Source: Paenibacillus shirakamiensis
Lineage (GTDB): Bacteria; Bacillota; Bacilli; Paenibacillales; Paenibacillaceae
Length of the DNA: 64,000 nucleotides
Assembly: GCF_017874255.1 (NCBI RefSeq)
Contig: NZ_JAGGLD010000002.1
Location: 62,001-126,000 of the forward strand
Direction of reading: 5' to 3'
The notes below the pieces were generated by a model, which did no database searches, was not told the origin of the DNA, and saw only the letters and a program-made list of their open reading frames with translations. Every line of letters starts with the position of its first letter. The stretch's first letter is position 1. Shown here piece after piece: positions 34,191 through 43,816 of this stretch. The position numbers and the translations under genes were made by a program.

Positions 34191-35225
34191 TTAATTCCTA
34201 GCAAATTGCTGGAGGAAACGCAAATCATTACTGTAGAAATTACGAATATCTTCAATCCCATATTTCAGCAAAGCAATTCGCTCTACACCCATACCAAAGG
34301 CAAAGCCTGTGTACTGTTCTGAGTCGTAACCGCCCATCTCAAGCACTTTAGGGTGAACCATTCCGCAGCCTAGAATTTCAAGCCATCCTGTATGTTTACA
34401 AATTCTACAGCCTGAACCGCCACATTTTACACAGGTTACATCTACTTCAGCACTAGGCTCAGTGAAAGGGAAGAAACTCGGACGTAGACGAATTTGTGTA
34501 TTGGGACCAAACATTTCACGGGTGAATTGAAGAAGAGTTCCTTTGAGATCACTCATGCGGATACCCTTGCCAATAACTAGGCCTTCAATTTGATGGAACT
34601 GGAAGGAATGTGTCGCATCATCGTCATCCCTACGATATACTTTACCAGGGCAGATGACTCTGACTGGCACTTCGCCCTTCATGGACTCCATCGTACGCAC
34701 TTGCACAGGTGAAGTCTGCGTACGCATCAAAAGATCTTCTGTAATGTAGAAGGAATCCTGCATATCCCGAGCGGGGTGATTCTTAGGAAGATTCAAGGCT
34801 TCAAAGTTATAATAATCCATTTCCACTTCAGGACCTTCCGCGATACGGTAGCCAAGGCCGATAAAAATGTCTTCGATCTCTTGAATCACTTTGGTCAACG
34901 GATGAATAGCACCTTGTTTTAGTGCGCGGCCTGGCAAAGTAACATCTACTTTTTCAGCTGATAATCTTTGCTCGGTTTCCTGATTCTGAAAATAGCTCGC
35001 TTTCGATTCAATAATGGATTCAATCGCCGCACGTACTTCGTTACCGACTTGCCCGATTACGGGCCGCTCTTCTGCACTTAGAGCACCCATGCCACGGAGA
35101 ATTTCCGTTAAGGCACCCTTCTTACCCAAATACTTCACTCTAAGATCATTCAATTGTACAGCATCCACTACTTGATTCAGATGTTCAATGGCTTCAAGCT
35201 TTAGCGCTTCTAAACGTTCTTTCAT
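34191..35225 (-). CDS. pheS: Phenylalanyl-tRNA synthetase alpha subunit
   Basis: 344 residues from the ATG preceded by AGGAGGGT (the longer frame lacks a site). N-terminal coiled coil (about 1-85), then the class II catalytic core with [14 protein letters not shown], the motif 2 region [30 protein letters not shown] and [17 protein letters not shown] (motif 3). It charges tRNA-Phe together with PheT. The conserved GCGMVHP is present. Controlled by an upstream Phe T-box. Confidence 0.96.
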   Translation of the reverse strand: MKERLEALKLEAIEHLNQVVDAVQLNDLRVKYLGKKGALTEILRGMGALSAEERPVIGQVGNEVRAAIESIIESKASYFQNQETEQRLSAEKVDVTLPGRALKQGAIHPLTKVIQEIEDIFIGLGYRIAEGPEVEMDYYNFEALNLPKNHPARDMQDSFYITEDLLMRTQTSPVQVRTMESMKGEVPVRVICPGKVYRRDDDDATHSFQFHQIEGLVIGKGIRMSDLKGTLLQFTREMFGPNTQIRLRPSFFPFTEPSAEVDVTCVKCGGSGCRICKHTGWLEILGCGMVHPKVLEMGGYDSEQYTGFAFGMGVERIALLKYGIEDIRNFYSNDLRFLQQFARN

Positions 35226-35264
35226 ATATGACCCTCCTATTGTTATGAACATTCACGGATCTAC

Positions 35265-35547
35265 AAACAAAAAAAGGCCCTCTCTCCCGTAAGGGACGAA
35301 AAGACCGTGTTACCACCCTTGTTAGAACCATTCGCCTATACACAGGCATTCCAGCTCTCACTCTTCGAATTAACGGATCGTGTTCCGGCAGCCTCTACTG
35401 TATGAAACCATCTCATAGTTCAAGGTGCAGCTCCAGAGTGAAATTCAGCAGTCTTATTCTGTAGAAGCGCTCTCAATCTATGACGCTTCCTCCCTGTAAA
35501 GAGGCACTGCTTACTGGTCTCCATCGTAGCTGTTCATATATGTAATC
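35265..35547 (-). promoter_or_regulatory. T-box leader of pheST (specifier TTC, Phe)
   Basis: The transcript carries the T-box sequence AAGGGTGGTAACACGG (rc of about 35316-35331). A terminator follows, made of the TCCC/GGGA stem, GAGAGAGGGCC and a T7 run (about 35268-35310). In stem I, the specifier loop reads GAA-TTC-ACTCTGGAGC with TTC at 35440-35442, a Phe codon. Uncharged tRNA-Phe would stabilise the antiterminator. The ACACGG after GGTGGTA differs slightly from the usual ACCGCG. Confidence 0.9.
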
Positions 35548-35554
35548 TCCAATT

Positions 35555-35583
35555 ATTATATGCAAATCCTAGGCGGAAGGCAA
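35555..35583 (-). promoter_or_regulatory. SigA promoter of pheST
   Basis: -35 TTGCCT (35578-35583), 17-base spacer, -10 TATAAT (35555-35560) on the minus strand, just before the T-box leader. Confidence 0.75.
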
Positions 35584-35661
35584 GCTGAGGGTCATTAAGT
35601 TTTGGAATCTATCGTAAGTTATGTTATCTTAATTGTATTTCCTAAAAGGAGACTCGCCCTT

Positions 35662-35865
35662 ATGAACGGTACAGAACGCAAAAATATTACAGCAGGCAGA
35701 ACTGTCGATATTGTCCTCAAAGCAGATCAACGATCAGGCAAATTAACTCGCGGCGTAGTGAAAGATATCTTGACCAATTCGCCTACACATCCTCATGGAA
35801 TTAAAGTTAGACTTCAAGATGGTCAAGTAGGCCGTGTAAAAGTTGTTATTAGCAGCGGGGAATAA
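35662..35865 (+). CDS. ywbE: YwbE-family protein
   Basis: 67 residues. RKNITAGRTVDIVLKADQRSG and LTRGVVKDILTNSPTHPHGIKVRL are the conserved YwbE pattern, a small beta-rich protein of unknown function found widely in bacteria and fungi. The longer frame from 35602 starts inside the promoter region. AAAAGGAG lies about ten bases before the ATG at 35662. Divergent from pheST. Confidence 0.85.
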   Translation: MNGTERKNITAGRTVDIVLKADQRSGKLTRGVVKDILTNSPTHPHGIKVRLQDGQVGRVKVVISSGE

Positions 35866-35922
35866 ATGAAAAGGCACGTGTCCACACTGCGTTATCGCAG
35901 GGCGAACACGTGCCTTTCATTA
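35866..35922. terminator. Bidirectional terminator of ywbE and the nucleoside transporter
   Basis: AAAGGCACGTGT and ACACGTGCCTTT form a 12-bp stem between convergent genes. Confidence 0.8.
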
Positions 35923-35941
35923 TTCAGTTATTTACAATAAG

Positions 35942-36904
35942 TTATCGCTTCCCTGGATCATAGGCTGTACCTAGCGCCGCAGGAGCTGAAGATCGCCCAA
36001 CAGCCGCAGCAAGTACAATAATGGTAAGCACATAAGGCACCATGTAAATGAATTCTGATGGAATGTGGCTTGACCAGTCAAACAATGTTACATAACTGCG
36101 GATCGCTTGGGAGAAACCAAAGAATGCCGCAGCGCCGAATGCACCAATGGGATTCCATTTACCAAAGATCAATGCCGCAATTGCAATATAACCTTGGCCT
36201 GAAATTGTATTGTGCGCAAAAGTACTTGTTGTAGTTAGAGTAACCGTAGCTCCCCCAACAGCAGCCAAAGCCCCACTGATCATAACACCGATATAACGCA
36301 TTCTCTTTACATTGATCCCCATTGTATCTGCAGCACTTGGATGTTCGCCGACTGCACGCAAGCGAAGACCAAATGGTGTTTTGAAAAGAATATAATAGGA
36401 TAAAAATACAACAATAATCGCAATATATGTGGTTGGATAGTTATTAAACAGTCCTTCACCAATAATTGGAATTTTAGATAATCCTGGAATAGCATATTTA
36501 GTAAATGCTTCTTTCAGACGCTCTGTTTCTCCTGCTCCGTTAAAGATCAGCTTTACAAGATAGAGCGTGCTTCCTGCTGCCAGGAAGTTAATAACGATAC
36601 CGCTTATAATTTGATCTGCTTTGAACGTAATAGAAGCTACAGCGTGAATTAATGAAGCTAATATGCCTACAACGATGGCTGCAAGAATACCAATATAAGG
36701 TGAGGCTGCGCCCATGCCTGCAACTTCAGCATAATGAGATGCTACCCCTGTCGAGAAGGCACCAAATACCATGAGTCCTTCAATCCCTATGTTAGTTACC
36801 CCGGAGCGTTCAGAGAAGATGCCTCCCAAGGCTGCAAAAACAAGCGCTGTGGAGAAGACAAGCGTTGTATTCATGATTTGGCCAAGTGTTGTAACCCAAT
36901 CCAT
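35942..36904 (-). CDS. nupQ: Nucleoside ABC transporter permease (NupQ-like)
   Basis: 320 residues, about nine hydrophobic spans. ERSGVTNIGIEGLMVFGAF and ISGQGYIAIAALIFGKWNPIGAF are typical of the second permease in Bmp-type (RbsC-like) nucleoside importers. It is the last gene of the four-gene set nupN-O-P-Q known from Bacillus for guanosine and other nucleosides. It directly follows the other permease with no gap. Confidence 0.9.
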   Translation of the reverse strand: MDWVTTLGQIMNTTLVFSTALVFAALGGIFSERSGVTNIGIEGLMVFGAFSTGVASHYAEVAGMGAASPYIGILAAIVVGILASLIHAVASITFKADQIISGIVINFLAAGSTLYLVKLIFNGAGETERLKEAFTKYAIPGLSKIPIIGEGLFNNYPTTYIAIIVVFLSYYILFKTPFGLRLRAVGEHPSAADTMGINVKRMRYIGVMISGALAAVGGATVTLTTTSTFAHNTISGQGYIAIAALIFGKWNPIGAFGAAAFFGFSQAIRSYVTLFDWSSHIPSEFIYMVPYVLTIIVLAAAVGRSSAPAALGTAYDPGKR

Positions 36905-37981
36905 TTATAACACCTTCTCTTTCTTACGTTTGGAATAGAAAGGTTTGAGGACCCAACGAACAATCCCCTGAGCTGCGATGAAGAAAATAATGGAACCAAT
37001 AACAATCCGGATCAACTCTGGAGGAACGTCCGCACCAAAGCTCATACCCGCAGATCCGTAAGTAAGAATCCCGAACAAGCTTCCCCCAAGCAAAATACCA
37101 AATGGATGATTCATTCCGATTAGAGCTACTGCAATTCCATCAAAACCAGTACCTGGTGTACCTGACATAATCGTCTGATAGTGGAACACGCCTAAAATTT
37201 GAATAGCGCCGGCTAGTCCAGCAAAAGCTCCACTAATGAACATCGCTTTTACTACATTGCGTCCTACGTTCATCCCTGCGTATTCTGCTGCATTATGATT
37301 GTGTCCTACAGCCCGAAGTTCAAATCCTTGTTTGCTCTTCCATAAGAAATAATAGAAGAATATAGCTGCAAGTATCGAGAGGAACATTCCCCAGTGAATT
37401 CTCGCATCATTAAAGAACGAAGAAAGAGACTGAATGGAGATCGAAGCAGAATCTTGAATATCAAAAGACTTATCCATTCCTGATTTCATAAGGAAATTAG
37501 TAACGATGTAATTCCCTAGATAAAGAGCTGTCCAGTTCAACATAATCGTTGTGATAACTTCATTTACGCCTCGCGCTGCCTTCAGATATCCTGCGATACC
37601 AGCCCATATACCGCCGCATACAGCACCAACAATCAGCGCCAAAGGGGCATGAATATATGCCGGTAGACCGGTAACCTTAATTCCTATAAACGTAGCGGCT
37701 GTCATTCCAATAATAAACTGTCCTTCGCCCCCGATATTAAAGAGCCCTGCACGGAAGGCAAACGCTACTGCTAGTCCCGTAAGAACAAGTGGGCTAATCT
37801 CCCGAAGCGTTTCACCAAAGTCATACTTATTACCAAATACTTGTTCAAATAGAGATTGATAGGCTAGGATCGGATCATAGCCCCCAATGAGCATTATGAT
37901 CGCACCTACTATCAGACCAAAGAGAATAGCCACTAGGGAGACCACAATATTACCGGTGAAAATTTTGCTTAATTTACTCAT
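36905..37981 (-). CDS. nupP: Nucleoside ABC transporter permease (NupP-like)
   Basis: 358 residues. Membrane permease with FRAGLFNIGGEGQFIIGMTAA, the conserved segment of this permease class, about ten spans and a basic C-terminus. It overlaps the ATPase gene by eight bases and abuts nupQ, showing one transcript. With NupQ it forms the channel of a Bmp-type nucleoside importer. Confidence 0.9.
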   Translation of the reverse strand: MSKLSKIFTGNIVVSLVAILFGLIVGAIIMLIGGYDPILAYQSLFEQVFGNKYDFGETLREISPLVLTGLAVAFAFRAGLFNIGGEGQFIIGMTAATFIGIKVTGLPAYIHAPLALIVGAVCGGIWAGIAGYLKAARGVNEVITTIMLNWTALYLGNYIVTNFLMKSGMDKSFDIQDSASISIQSLSSFFNDARIHWGMFLSILAAIFFYYFLWKSKQGFELRAVGHNHNAAEYAGMNVGRNVVKAMFISGAFAGLAGAIQILGVFHYQTIMSGTPGTGFDGIAVALIGMNHPFGILLGGSLFGILTYGSAGMSFGADVPPELIRIVIGSIIFFIAAQGIVRWVLKPFYSKRKKEKVL

Positions 37982-39509
37982 GTGATTTTCCTCCCACCGT
38001 ACTTCCCGCCATCATCAGACCTAATTCTTGATCATTGGTCTTCTCTGGATATACCTCACCAACAATACGACCCTCATAGATAACAATAATCCGATCGGAT
38101 ACGTTCATAATTTCATCCAACTCGAACGAAATGAGCAGAACGGCTTTATTTTGATCACGCTGAGCTACCAATTGTTTTTGTACAAACTCAATAGCTCCGA
38201 CATCCAGACCCCGTGTAGGCTGCGCTGCGATAAGCAAATCTGGATTCTTATCTATTTCCCGGGCTATAATGGCTTTCTGCTGATTACCACCTGAAAGTGA
38301 TCTAGCTAGGGTATCTAGACTTGGTGTTCTTACGTCAAATAACTCAATAAGACGTTTGGCCTGTTTGGTAATCGCATCATAGTTAAGGAAACCTCTTTTG
38401 TTATATGGTTTCTTGTAATAGGTTTCAAGAACCATATTTTCTTTCATAGAGAAGTCAAGAACTAGACCATGTTTGTGGCGATCTTCTGGAATGTGGGATA
38501 CCCCATGTTCACTGATTTGCCGAGGTGAAAGATTAGCTACCTGTTCACCTAATAATTCAATGGATCCACTATCTATTTTGCGCAGGCCTGTCAAGGCTTC
38601 TATTAGTTCACTTTGTCCATTGCCATCTACACCTGCAACTCCAAGAATCTCACCTGCACGAAGTGTAAAGCTTAGCTCGTCCAGCACAGCAATTCCATCT
38701 TTGCTTTTGGAAGAAATTTTGTCTACTTTTAGTACTGTAGACCCAGGTGTTGCTGGTATTTTATCAACTTTGAAAGAGACCGCTCTACCCACCATTTTTT
38801 CAGCTAATTCCTGTGGAGATGATTCTTTTGTAATCACTGAATCTATGACTTTACCTCTACGAATAATTGTAACTGTATCTGAAATCTGCATAATTTCTTT
38901 GAGCTTATGAGTAATCAGAATAATGGACTTACCTTCAGCAACTAGACGGCGCATAATCTCCATTAACTCTGTGATTTCCTGTGGAGTAAGAACCGCTGTA
39001 GGTTCATCAAAAATCAAAACATCCGCTCCGCGATATAGCGTTTTCAAGATTTCTACACGCTGCTGCATCCCGACAGAGATATCATGGATCTTAGCATTGG
39101 GATTAACCTTCAATCCGTATTGTTCTGACAATGCCTTAATTTTAGCTGTAGCAGACTTATAATCGAGATTAATTCCTTTTTTCGGTTCCATGCCTAAAAT
39201 AATATTCTCGGTCACCGTAAACGGTTCCACAAGTTTGAAATGCTGATGCACCATGCCGATTCCTAGATCAATAGCCTTGTTAGGATTATCAATAAGAACG
39301 GGTTGACCATTCATCTCGATGGTGCCTTCTTCAGGCTGATATAGACCAAAAACAACGTTCATTAATGTAGATTTCCCTGCACCATTCTCGCCTAATAGTG
39401 CATGAATCTCACCCTTGTTCAGCTTTAAGCTAATTGAGTCATTCGCTACGATACCAGGAAAACGTTTGGTAATTCCCTTGAGCTCCAAGACAGGAGATGC
39501 AGCTGACAT
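37974..39509 (-). CDS. nupO: Nucleoside ABC transporter ATPase with two nucleotide-binding domains (NupO-like)
   Basis: 511 residues. Tandem ABC domains as in sugar/nucleoside importers. The first has Walker A GENGAGKST (about 42-50) and the signature ISVGMQQRVE. The second (about 255-500) has GVDGNGQSEL in place of a regular Walker A and LSGGNQQKAIIARE as signature. A degenerate second Walker A is normal in this class. It energises import with NupP and NupQ and overlaps nupP by eight bases. It is 127 bases from nupN, with a stem-loop between. Confidence 0.92.
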   Translation of the reverse strand: MSAASPVLELKGITKRFPGIVANDSISLKLNKGEIHALLGENGAGKSTLMNVVFGLYQPEEGTIEMNGQPVLIDNPNKAIDLGIGMVHQHFKLVEPFTVTENIILGMEPKKGINLDYKSATAKIKALSEQYGLKVNPNAKIHDISVGMQQRVEILKTLYRGADVLIFDEPTAVLTPQEITELMEIMRRLVAEGKSIILITHKLKEIMQISDTVTIIRRGKVIDSVITKESSPQELAEKMVGRAVSFKVDKIPATPGSTVLKVDKISSKSKDGIAVLDELSFTLRAGEILGVAGVDGNGQSELIEALTGLRKIDSGSIELLGEQVANLSPRQISEHGVSHIPEDRHKHGLVLDFSMKENMVLETYYKKPYNKRGFLNYDAITKQAKRLIELFDVRTPSLDTLARSLSGGNQQKAIIAREIDKNPDLLIAAQPTRGLDVGAIEFVQKQLVAQRDQNKAVLLISFELDEIMNVSDRIIVIYEGRIVGEVYPEKTNDQELGLMMAGSTVGGKSHE

Positions 39510-39550
39510 GTGATCACCCTTTAAGAAAAATAGTCGTTTAACAACGGAAC

Positions 39551-39574
39551 AAGGCTAGTTAGATAACCAGCCTT
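39551..39574 (-). other. Stem-loop between the nucleoside-binding protein gene and the ATPase gene
   Basis: An 11-bp stem (AAGGCTGGTTA with TAACTAGCCTT, one G-U) and a two-base loop, not followed directly by T's. Such hairpins after the binding-protein gene often stabilise its mRNA or give partial termination. Confidence 0.55.
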
Positions 39575-39636
39575 GCCCTATTATAACCTATATTACATTG
39601 TTGTGAAGTTAGAATATTGTGACAGTAAAGGGAGAT

Positions 39637-40665
39637 CTATTTCTCTTCTGTAACTGGAACTTTAATTTCGCCGCTCACGATTTTAGCTTTGTAATCTTCT
39701 ACAAGTTTCAGCACGTCAGCAGGTACATTTTTGCTAGAAGTATCTGGAATACCTACGCCATTATCTTTCAACGTCAATTCTTCAGCTCCACCTTTGAATG
39801 TACCATCTACAACTTCTTGACTCACACGTTTAACGGCTTCATCGACACGTTTAACCATGGAAGTCAGCGTTACGTCAGGATACTCAATGGATTGGTCTTT
39901 GTCTACGCCAATAACCCATACTTTTTCGCCTTTTTTCACACGTTCAGTTGCTTCGTTAAATACGCCTGTTCCTGTACCACCCGCAGCTTGGAATACGATG
40001 TCAGCTCCGTCATTATAGAAAGTAGCTGCTGAAGTTTTGCCTAGATCCGGTTTGTCAAAAGCTCCAGTGTACTCAATGTATACTTTAGCTTGTGGATTTA
40101 CAGCTAGTACGCCTGCTTTAAAGCCCGCAGCAAATTTCTCAATAACTGGAATTTTTGTGCCGCCAACAAAACCAATTTTGTTAGTTTTCGTCATTTTACC
40201 TGCAACAACACCAACCAAGAAGCTACCTTCGTTTTCTGCAAATGTAACAGATTTAACGTTAGGCTCATCAACTACAGCATCAATAATGGCAAGTTTTGAA
40301 TCTGGGTTTTGTTTGGCAACCGTCTTAATCGCATCACCCAAGCTCATTCCAATACCCCATGTCAAAGCATATTTGCCTTTAACATATTTGTTCAAGTTCG
40401 TGATATATTCGTCAGCTTTTGTACTTTGAAGGTAACTTGGTTTAATTTTTCCGTCTTTTTCTAGTGCTTGAAGACCTTCCCAAGCAGATTGGTTAAAGGA
40501 TTTATCATTTACGCCACCTACGTCAGTAACCATACCGATTTCGACTTTTTTGTCGGAACCTGCGCCAGTTGTGCTACCTGCGTTATCATCCTTTTTACCA
40601 CAACCTGCAAGAAGTACGGACAAGGACAACATCATGACCATCGACAACTTCAATGTTTTTCTCAT
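39637..40665 (-). CDS. nupN: Bmp-family nucleoside-binding lipoprotein (NupN-like)
   Basis: 342 residues. Signal peptide with lipobox VLLAGC, then a BmpA/PnrA domain: GMVTDVGGVNDKSFNQSAWEGL at the start, AFAENEGSFLVGVVAG and QAAGGTGTGVFNEA later. The surface lipoprotein captures purine nucleosides for the NupOPQ importer. It is the first gene of the operon. No purine riboswitch is visible upstream. Ribosome site AGGGGGAT. Confidence 0.9.
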   Translation of the reverse strand: MRKTLKLSMVMMLSLSVLLAGCGKKDDNAGSTTGAGSDKKVEIGMVTDVGGVNDKSFNQSAWEGLQALEKDGKIKPSYLQSTKADEYITNLNKYVKGKYALTWGIGMSLGDAIKTVAKQNPDSKLAIIDAVVDEPNVKSVTFAENEGSFLVGVVAGKMTKTNKIGFVGGTKIPVIEKFAAGFKAGVLAVNPQAKVYIEYTGAFDKPDLGKTSAATFYNDGADIVFQAAGGTGTGVFNEATERVKKGEKVWVIGVDKDQSIEYPDVTLTSMVKRVDEAVKRVSQEVVDGTFKGGAEELTLKDNGVGIPDTSSKNVPADVLKLVEDYKAKIVSGEIKVPVTEEK

Positions 40666-40903
40666 TGTTTTTATATCCCCCTAGAATGTTTTTACAAGCT
40701 TGCCTACCCGACACATTATACATTCAATTGTTACGAAAATCCACACATTAATGACCGCAGTTCAATAAATCTTCGGGTCTAGAAAAATGAAACCGTTTTA
40801 TGCATACCGAACCATGTCACACTTGCGTGAATGCATATGAAATCAGCATTTTAATTTTGCGCTTAGCTTTACCTCTATTCACAAAAATATCATATTTTGC
40901 GCA

Positions 40904-40928
40904 CAAAAAAACCCTTTTCTCAAAGGGT
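40904..40928 (-). terminator. Terminator of the tRNA-Pro/tRNA-Gly unit
   Basis: ACCCTTT and AAAGGGT stem on the minus strand followed by TTTTTTT, just after tRNA-Gly. Confidence 0.8.
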
Positions 40929-40942
40929 CATAAATTTGTAAA

Positions 40943-41016
40943 TGGAGCGGGTGATGGGAATCGAACCCACGCTATTAGCTTGGAAGGCTAAAGTTCTACC
41001 ATTGAACTACACCCGC
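40943..41016 (-). tRNA. tRNA-Gly (TCC)
   Basis: A 74-base cloverleaf on the minus strand. Acceptor GCGGGTG/CACCCGC, D-arm GTTCAATGGTAGAAC, anticodon loop CTTCCAA with TCC, T-arm GTGGGTTCGATTCCCAT and an encoded CCA end. It lies 8 bases after tRNA-Pro. Confidence 0.95.
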
Positions 41017-41024
41017 AAATATAA

Positions 41025-41101
41025 TGGTCGGGACGACACGATTTGAACATGCGACCCCCTGGTCCCAAACCAGGTGCTCTACCAAGCTGAGCTACGTCCC
41101 G
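41025..41101 (-). tRNA. tRNA-Pro (TGG)
   Basis: A 77-base cloverleaf on the minus strand. Acceptor CGGGACG/CGTCCCG, D-arm AGCTCAGCTTGGTAGAGC, anticodon loop TTTGGGA with TGG, T-arm with GTTCAAATC and an encoded CCA end. First gene of a two-tRNA transcript. Confidence 0.95.
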
Positions 41102-41144
41102 TAATCTATGCAAAAGCAGCAAAACTTTTGTAAAGACAAAATAC

Positions 41145-41173
41145 ATTATATCATTCCACTATCATCATTGCAA
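41145..41173 (-). promoter_or_regulatory. SigA promoter of the tRNA pair
   Basis: -35 TTGCAA (41168-41173), 17-base spacer, -10 TATAAT (41145-41150), about 44 bases before tRNA-Pro. Confidence 0.7.
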
Positions 41174-41190
41174 TAAAAAAATCAGACATA

Positions 41191-42612
41191 TTAACTTACT
41201 TGTTGGCTAAGAAATCGATCCTCAAATTCCATCGCGCTTAACGGTTTACTAAATAGATACCCTTGCGCATCATGACAATCTTGAAGCTTCAAAAATTCAA
41301 GCTGTTCGTGATTTTCTACGCCTTCCGCGGTAACCTTAAGTTTGAGGTGGCGAGCCATTGAAGCAATGGTGGATACAATGGCAGCATCATTATTATCTTC
41401 CATGACTTCTTTTACAAAAGATCGGTCGATCTTTAGGCGATCGATAGGCAGACTTTTCAAATAATGCAAAGAGCTATATCCCGTGCCGAAATCATCTATA
41501 CTAATAGCTACACCTAACTTCTTAAGGCTTTTCAACTGACCAAAAGCCGCTTCTTTGTCAAATGTCATACTTTCCGTAATTTCTAGCTCTAAATATTGTG
41601 GATCCATCCCAATTTCGGTGAGGATATGTCCGATTTGCTCTGAGATTTGGAATTGTCGGAACTGACGCATCGATAGATTCACTGAGATCACCATTGGCGT
41701 ATAGCCCATCGTCTGCCATAACTTATTTTGAATACATGCCTGACGCAGCACCCAATCCCCCAAAGGAACAATCAGCCCACTTTCCTCAGCCAAAGGGATA
41801 AATTCTCCAGGGGCTAACAAACCTTTCAGAGGATGATTCCACCTTACCAGAGCCTCCATCCCCACAACAAGACCGCTATTCAAATGAACTTGGGGCTGAT
41901 ATTCAATGAAGAATTCCTCACGCTCAATACCGATTCTCATTTCGTTCTCTAGATCCAGACGAGATTTAGCATGCATTTGAAGCGTTGGTGTATATCTATT
42001 CCACTCTAACCCAAATTCCTTGGCATTATGAACAGCCATATCAGCATTTTGTAACAATTGTTCGGCAGAATCACCATCTTTGGGGAACACGGCTAGACCG
42101 AGATTTAAGCTAACTTGATATCCTATATTATTGAAAAGAACTGTGCCGTCCATTGTACTTAAGAAATGCTCCATACGATTGTATAAGTCGGGTCCCTCGG
42201 ATATTCCTGGAATGATCACCGCAAATTCGTCCTCACCCATTCGGTAAGCTTGCTCCGCAGGTGAACACTGCTCAGTAAGCCTGGCACTTACTGTCTGTAA
42301 TAACTGATCTCCCGCACTGTATCCCAACGAGTCATTAATAGCCTTGAAGCGACTAACGTTCAGGACAATAACCGCTGTAGATACTTGTACATCTCTAGAC
42401 AGCTCTAAATATTCCCTTAAATTCTCTTTTAACTTACGTTGATTAGGAAGTCCCGTGAGCTCATCAATATACAACAGCTGATAAATATCTTCGGGAGTGA
42501 ATTGTTGATTATGTATTGGAAATTTTCTCTTTAAGAATCGCAAACCATGAATGAGGTTATCGAAAAATAGGATCTGCATGATGGTTTTCCTCTCTTTGTT
42601 AGTCGTTCCCAT
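41191..42612 (-). CDS. GGDEF-EAL protein (probable c-di-GMP phosphodiesterase)
   Basis: Up to 473 residues. A second ATG at 42579 (MQILFFDN) has AGAGGAAA in front and may be the true start. The GGDEF domain (about 45-210) has YRMGEDEFAVI, so the second Gly is Glu and cyclase activity is doubtful. The EAL domain (about 215-470) keeps MEALVRWNHP, NLSMRQF, ELEITES and DDFGTGYSSLHYLK plus IDRLKIDRSFV, the full catalytic set for cyclic di-GMP hydrolysis. There is no membrane segment. The C-terminal region abuts the tRNA promoter. Confidence 0.88.
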   Translation of the reverse strand: MGTTNKERKTIMQILFFDNLIHGLRFLKRKFPIHNQQFTPEDIYQLLYIDELTGLPNQRKLKENLREYLELSRDVQVSTAVIVLNVSRFKAINDSLGYSAGDQLLQTVSARLTEQCSPAEQAYRMGEDEFAVIIPGISEGPDLYNRMEHFLSTMDGTVLFNNIGYQVSLNLGLAVFPKDGDSAEQLLQNADMAVHNAKEFGLEWNRYTPTLQMHAKSRLDLENEMRIGIEREEFFIEYQPQVHLNSGLVVGMEALVRWNHPLKGLLAPGEFIPLAEESGLIVPLGDWVLRQACIQNKLWQTMGYTPMVISVNLSMRQFRQFQISEQIGHILTEIGMDPQYLELEITESMTFDKEAAFGQLKSLKKLGVAISIDDFGTGYSSLHYLKSLPIDRLKIDRSFVKEVMEDNNDAAIVSTIASMARHLKLKVTAEGVENHEQLEFLKLQDCHDAQGYLFSKPLSAMEFEDRFLSQQVS

Positions 42613-42697
42613 TGTCGCTCACCCACCCGCTTTATAGTGTTGTTTTTATCTTATAAACTATAGGTTCCACACGCAACAGATTTATCCTGCTTTCCGC

Positions 42698-42728
42698 AAA
42701 AAAAACCGGCAGAATTATGCCGGTTTTT
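42698..42728 (-). terminator. Terminator after the aldolase-like gene
   Basis: AAAAACCGGCA with TGCCGGTTTTT, an 11-bp perfect stem, T-rich on the minus strand. Confidence 0.85.
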
Positions 42729-42749
42729 GTCTAAGTACCTAAAAGAAAA

Positions 42750-43709
42750 CTATTTCTTCTCGAAACTAACTTCAGGTGTCGTTAATTTGTCGAAGAAGCC
42801 TACGACTTTATCCTTAGCATCCGAGGCTCGAAGTGCCATAGCAGAACGAGGATGTTCATCTAAAGAACCTGTAATCATGTAAGGGATGAGATAGCCCCAC
42901 TCCTCTTTTTCACGTAAAGGAATCAATAGATTCTCCAATACTTCCAGTACAGGACGAATTTTATAGTGTGTATTCTTCAAATGTGTCACAAGCAGTTCTG
43001 TAGGACAATTCCCTGCAGCTCGGCCCATACCATATACGGAAGCATCTAATAGCTCTACCCCATTTTGTGCAGCTACTAAGGTGTTAGAAAATGCTAGCTG
43101 CATATTATTATGCGTATGAACGCCAAGACGTTTGTGTGGTAAATGTGTCTTGAACTTCTGAACAAGATATTCTGTATCTTTATAATCCAGACTACCATAA
43201 GAATCTACAATATAGACTACATCTACTACGCTCTCATTGATCATTTCAAAAGCTTCTAATAGTTCATTCTCCATCACATTGGATAACGCCATAATATTCA
43301 GTGTAGTCTCGTAACCTCTATCGTGGAAAGTCTGAACCAATTGAAGTGCTTTATCCACATCTTTAATGTAACAAGCTACTCGAATCAGATCTAGCATGCT
43401 CTCTGTTCTAGGTAGAATATCATTCTCATCCACTCGGCCAATATCTACAAGAGCCGAGAGCTTCGTAGTCCCCTTATTGGGAATCACTTGGCGTAAAAAA
43501 TCATCGTTCAGGAAGCGCCAAGGGCCAGCTTCATCTGCACCCGATAGAAGCTTTGGAGAATTCTTATATCCGATTTCCATATAATCAACACCAGCTTCAT
43601 TCAACCCTGCATATAACTGCTGAACGAATTCAATACTGAAATCCCAGTTATTCACAAGACCGCCGTCTCGAATTGTACAGTCTACAATCTTGCAATGGTT
43701 CGTTTTCAT
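42750..43709 (-). CDS. DRE-TIM metallolyase-like aldolase domain protein
   Basis: 319 residues. TIM-barrel of the HMG-CoA lyase / 4-hydroxy-2-oxovalerate aldolase superfamily. The first strand reads VDCTIRDGG, with the metal-linked Asp and Arg of the TxRDG motif. The metal-binding His pair is in GVHTHNN, and GMGRAAGNCPTELL is the usual closing loop. It lacks the C-terminal regulatory domain of isopropylmalate synthase, and no aldehyde dehydrogenase partner lies nearby, so its substrate is unknown. Single gene between terminated units. Confidence 0.72.
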   Translation of the reverse strand: MKTNHCKIVDCTIRDGGLVNNWDFSIEFVQQLYAGLNEAGVDYMEIGYKNSPKLLSGADEAGPWRFLNDDFLRQVIPNKGTTKLSALVDIGRVDENDILPRTESMLDLIRVACYIKDVDKALQLVQTFHDRGYETTLNIMALSNVMENELLEAFEMINESVVDVVYIVDSYGSLDYKDTEYLVQKFKTHLPHKRLGVHTHNNMQLAFSNTLVAAQNGVELLDASVYGMGRAAGNCPTELLVTHLKNTHYKIRPVLEVLENLLIPLREKEEWGYLIPYMITGSLDEHPRSAMALRASDAKDKVVGFFDKLTTPEVSFEKK

Positions 43710-43816
43710 AGGGAAAATTACCTTCTTTACTCTTTTCTTAACATCTTACTTGAATAGAAAAGCAAAAGTAAAGGAATATCCCGAATATCAGCTCAGAAAA
43801 GTTGCTTTACCGCGGT

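Noticed and set aside
40666-40900. Possible purine riboswitch upstream of the nucleoside transporter
   Set aside because: I could not find the conserved purine aptamer core on either strand.
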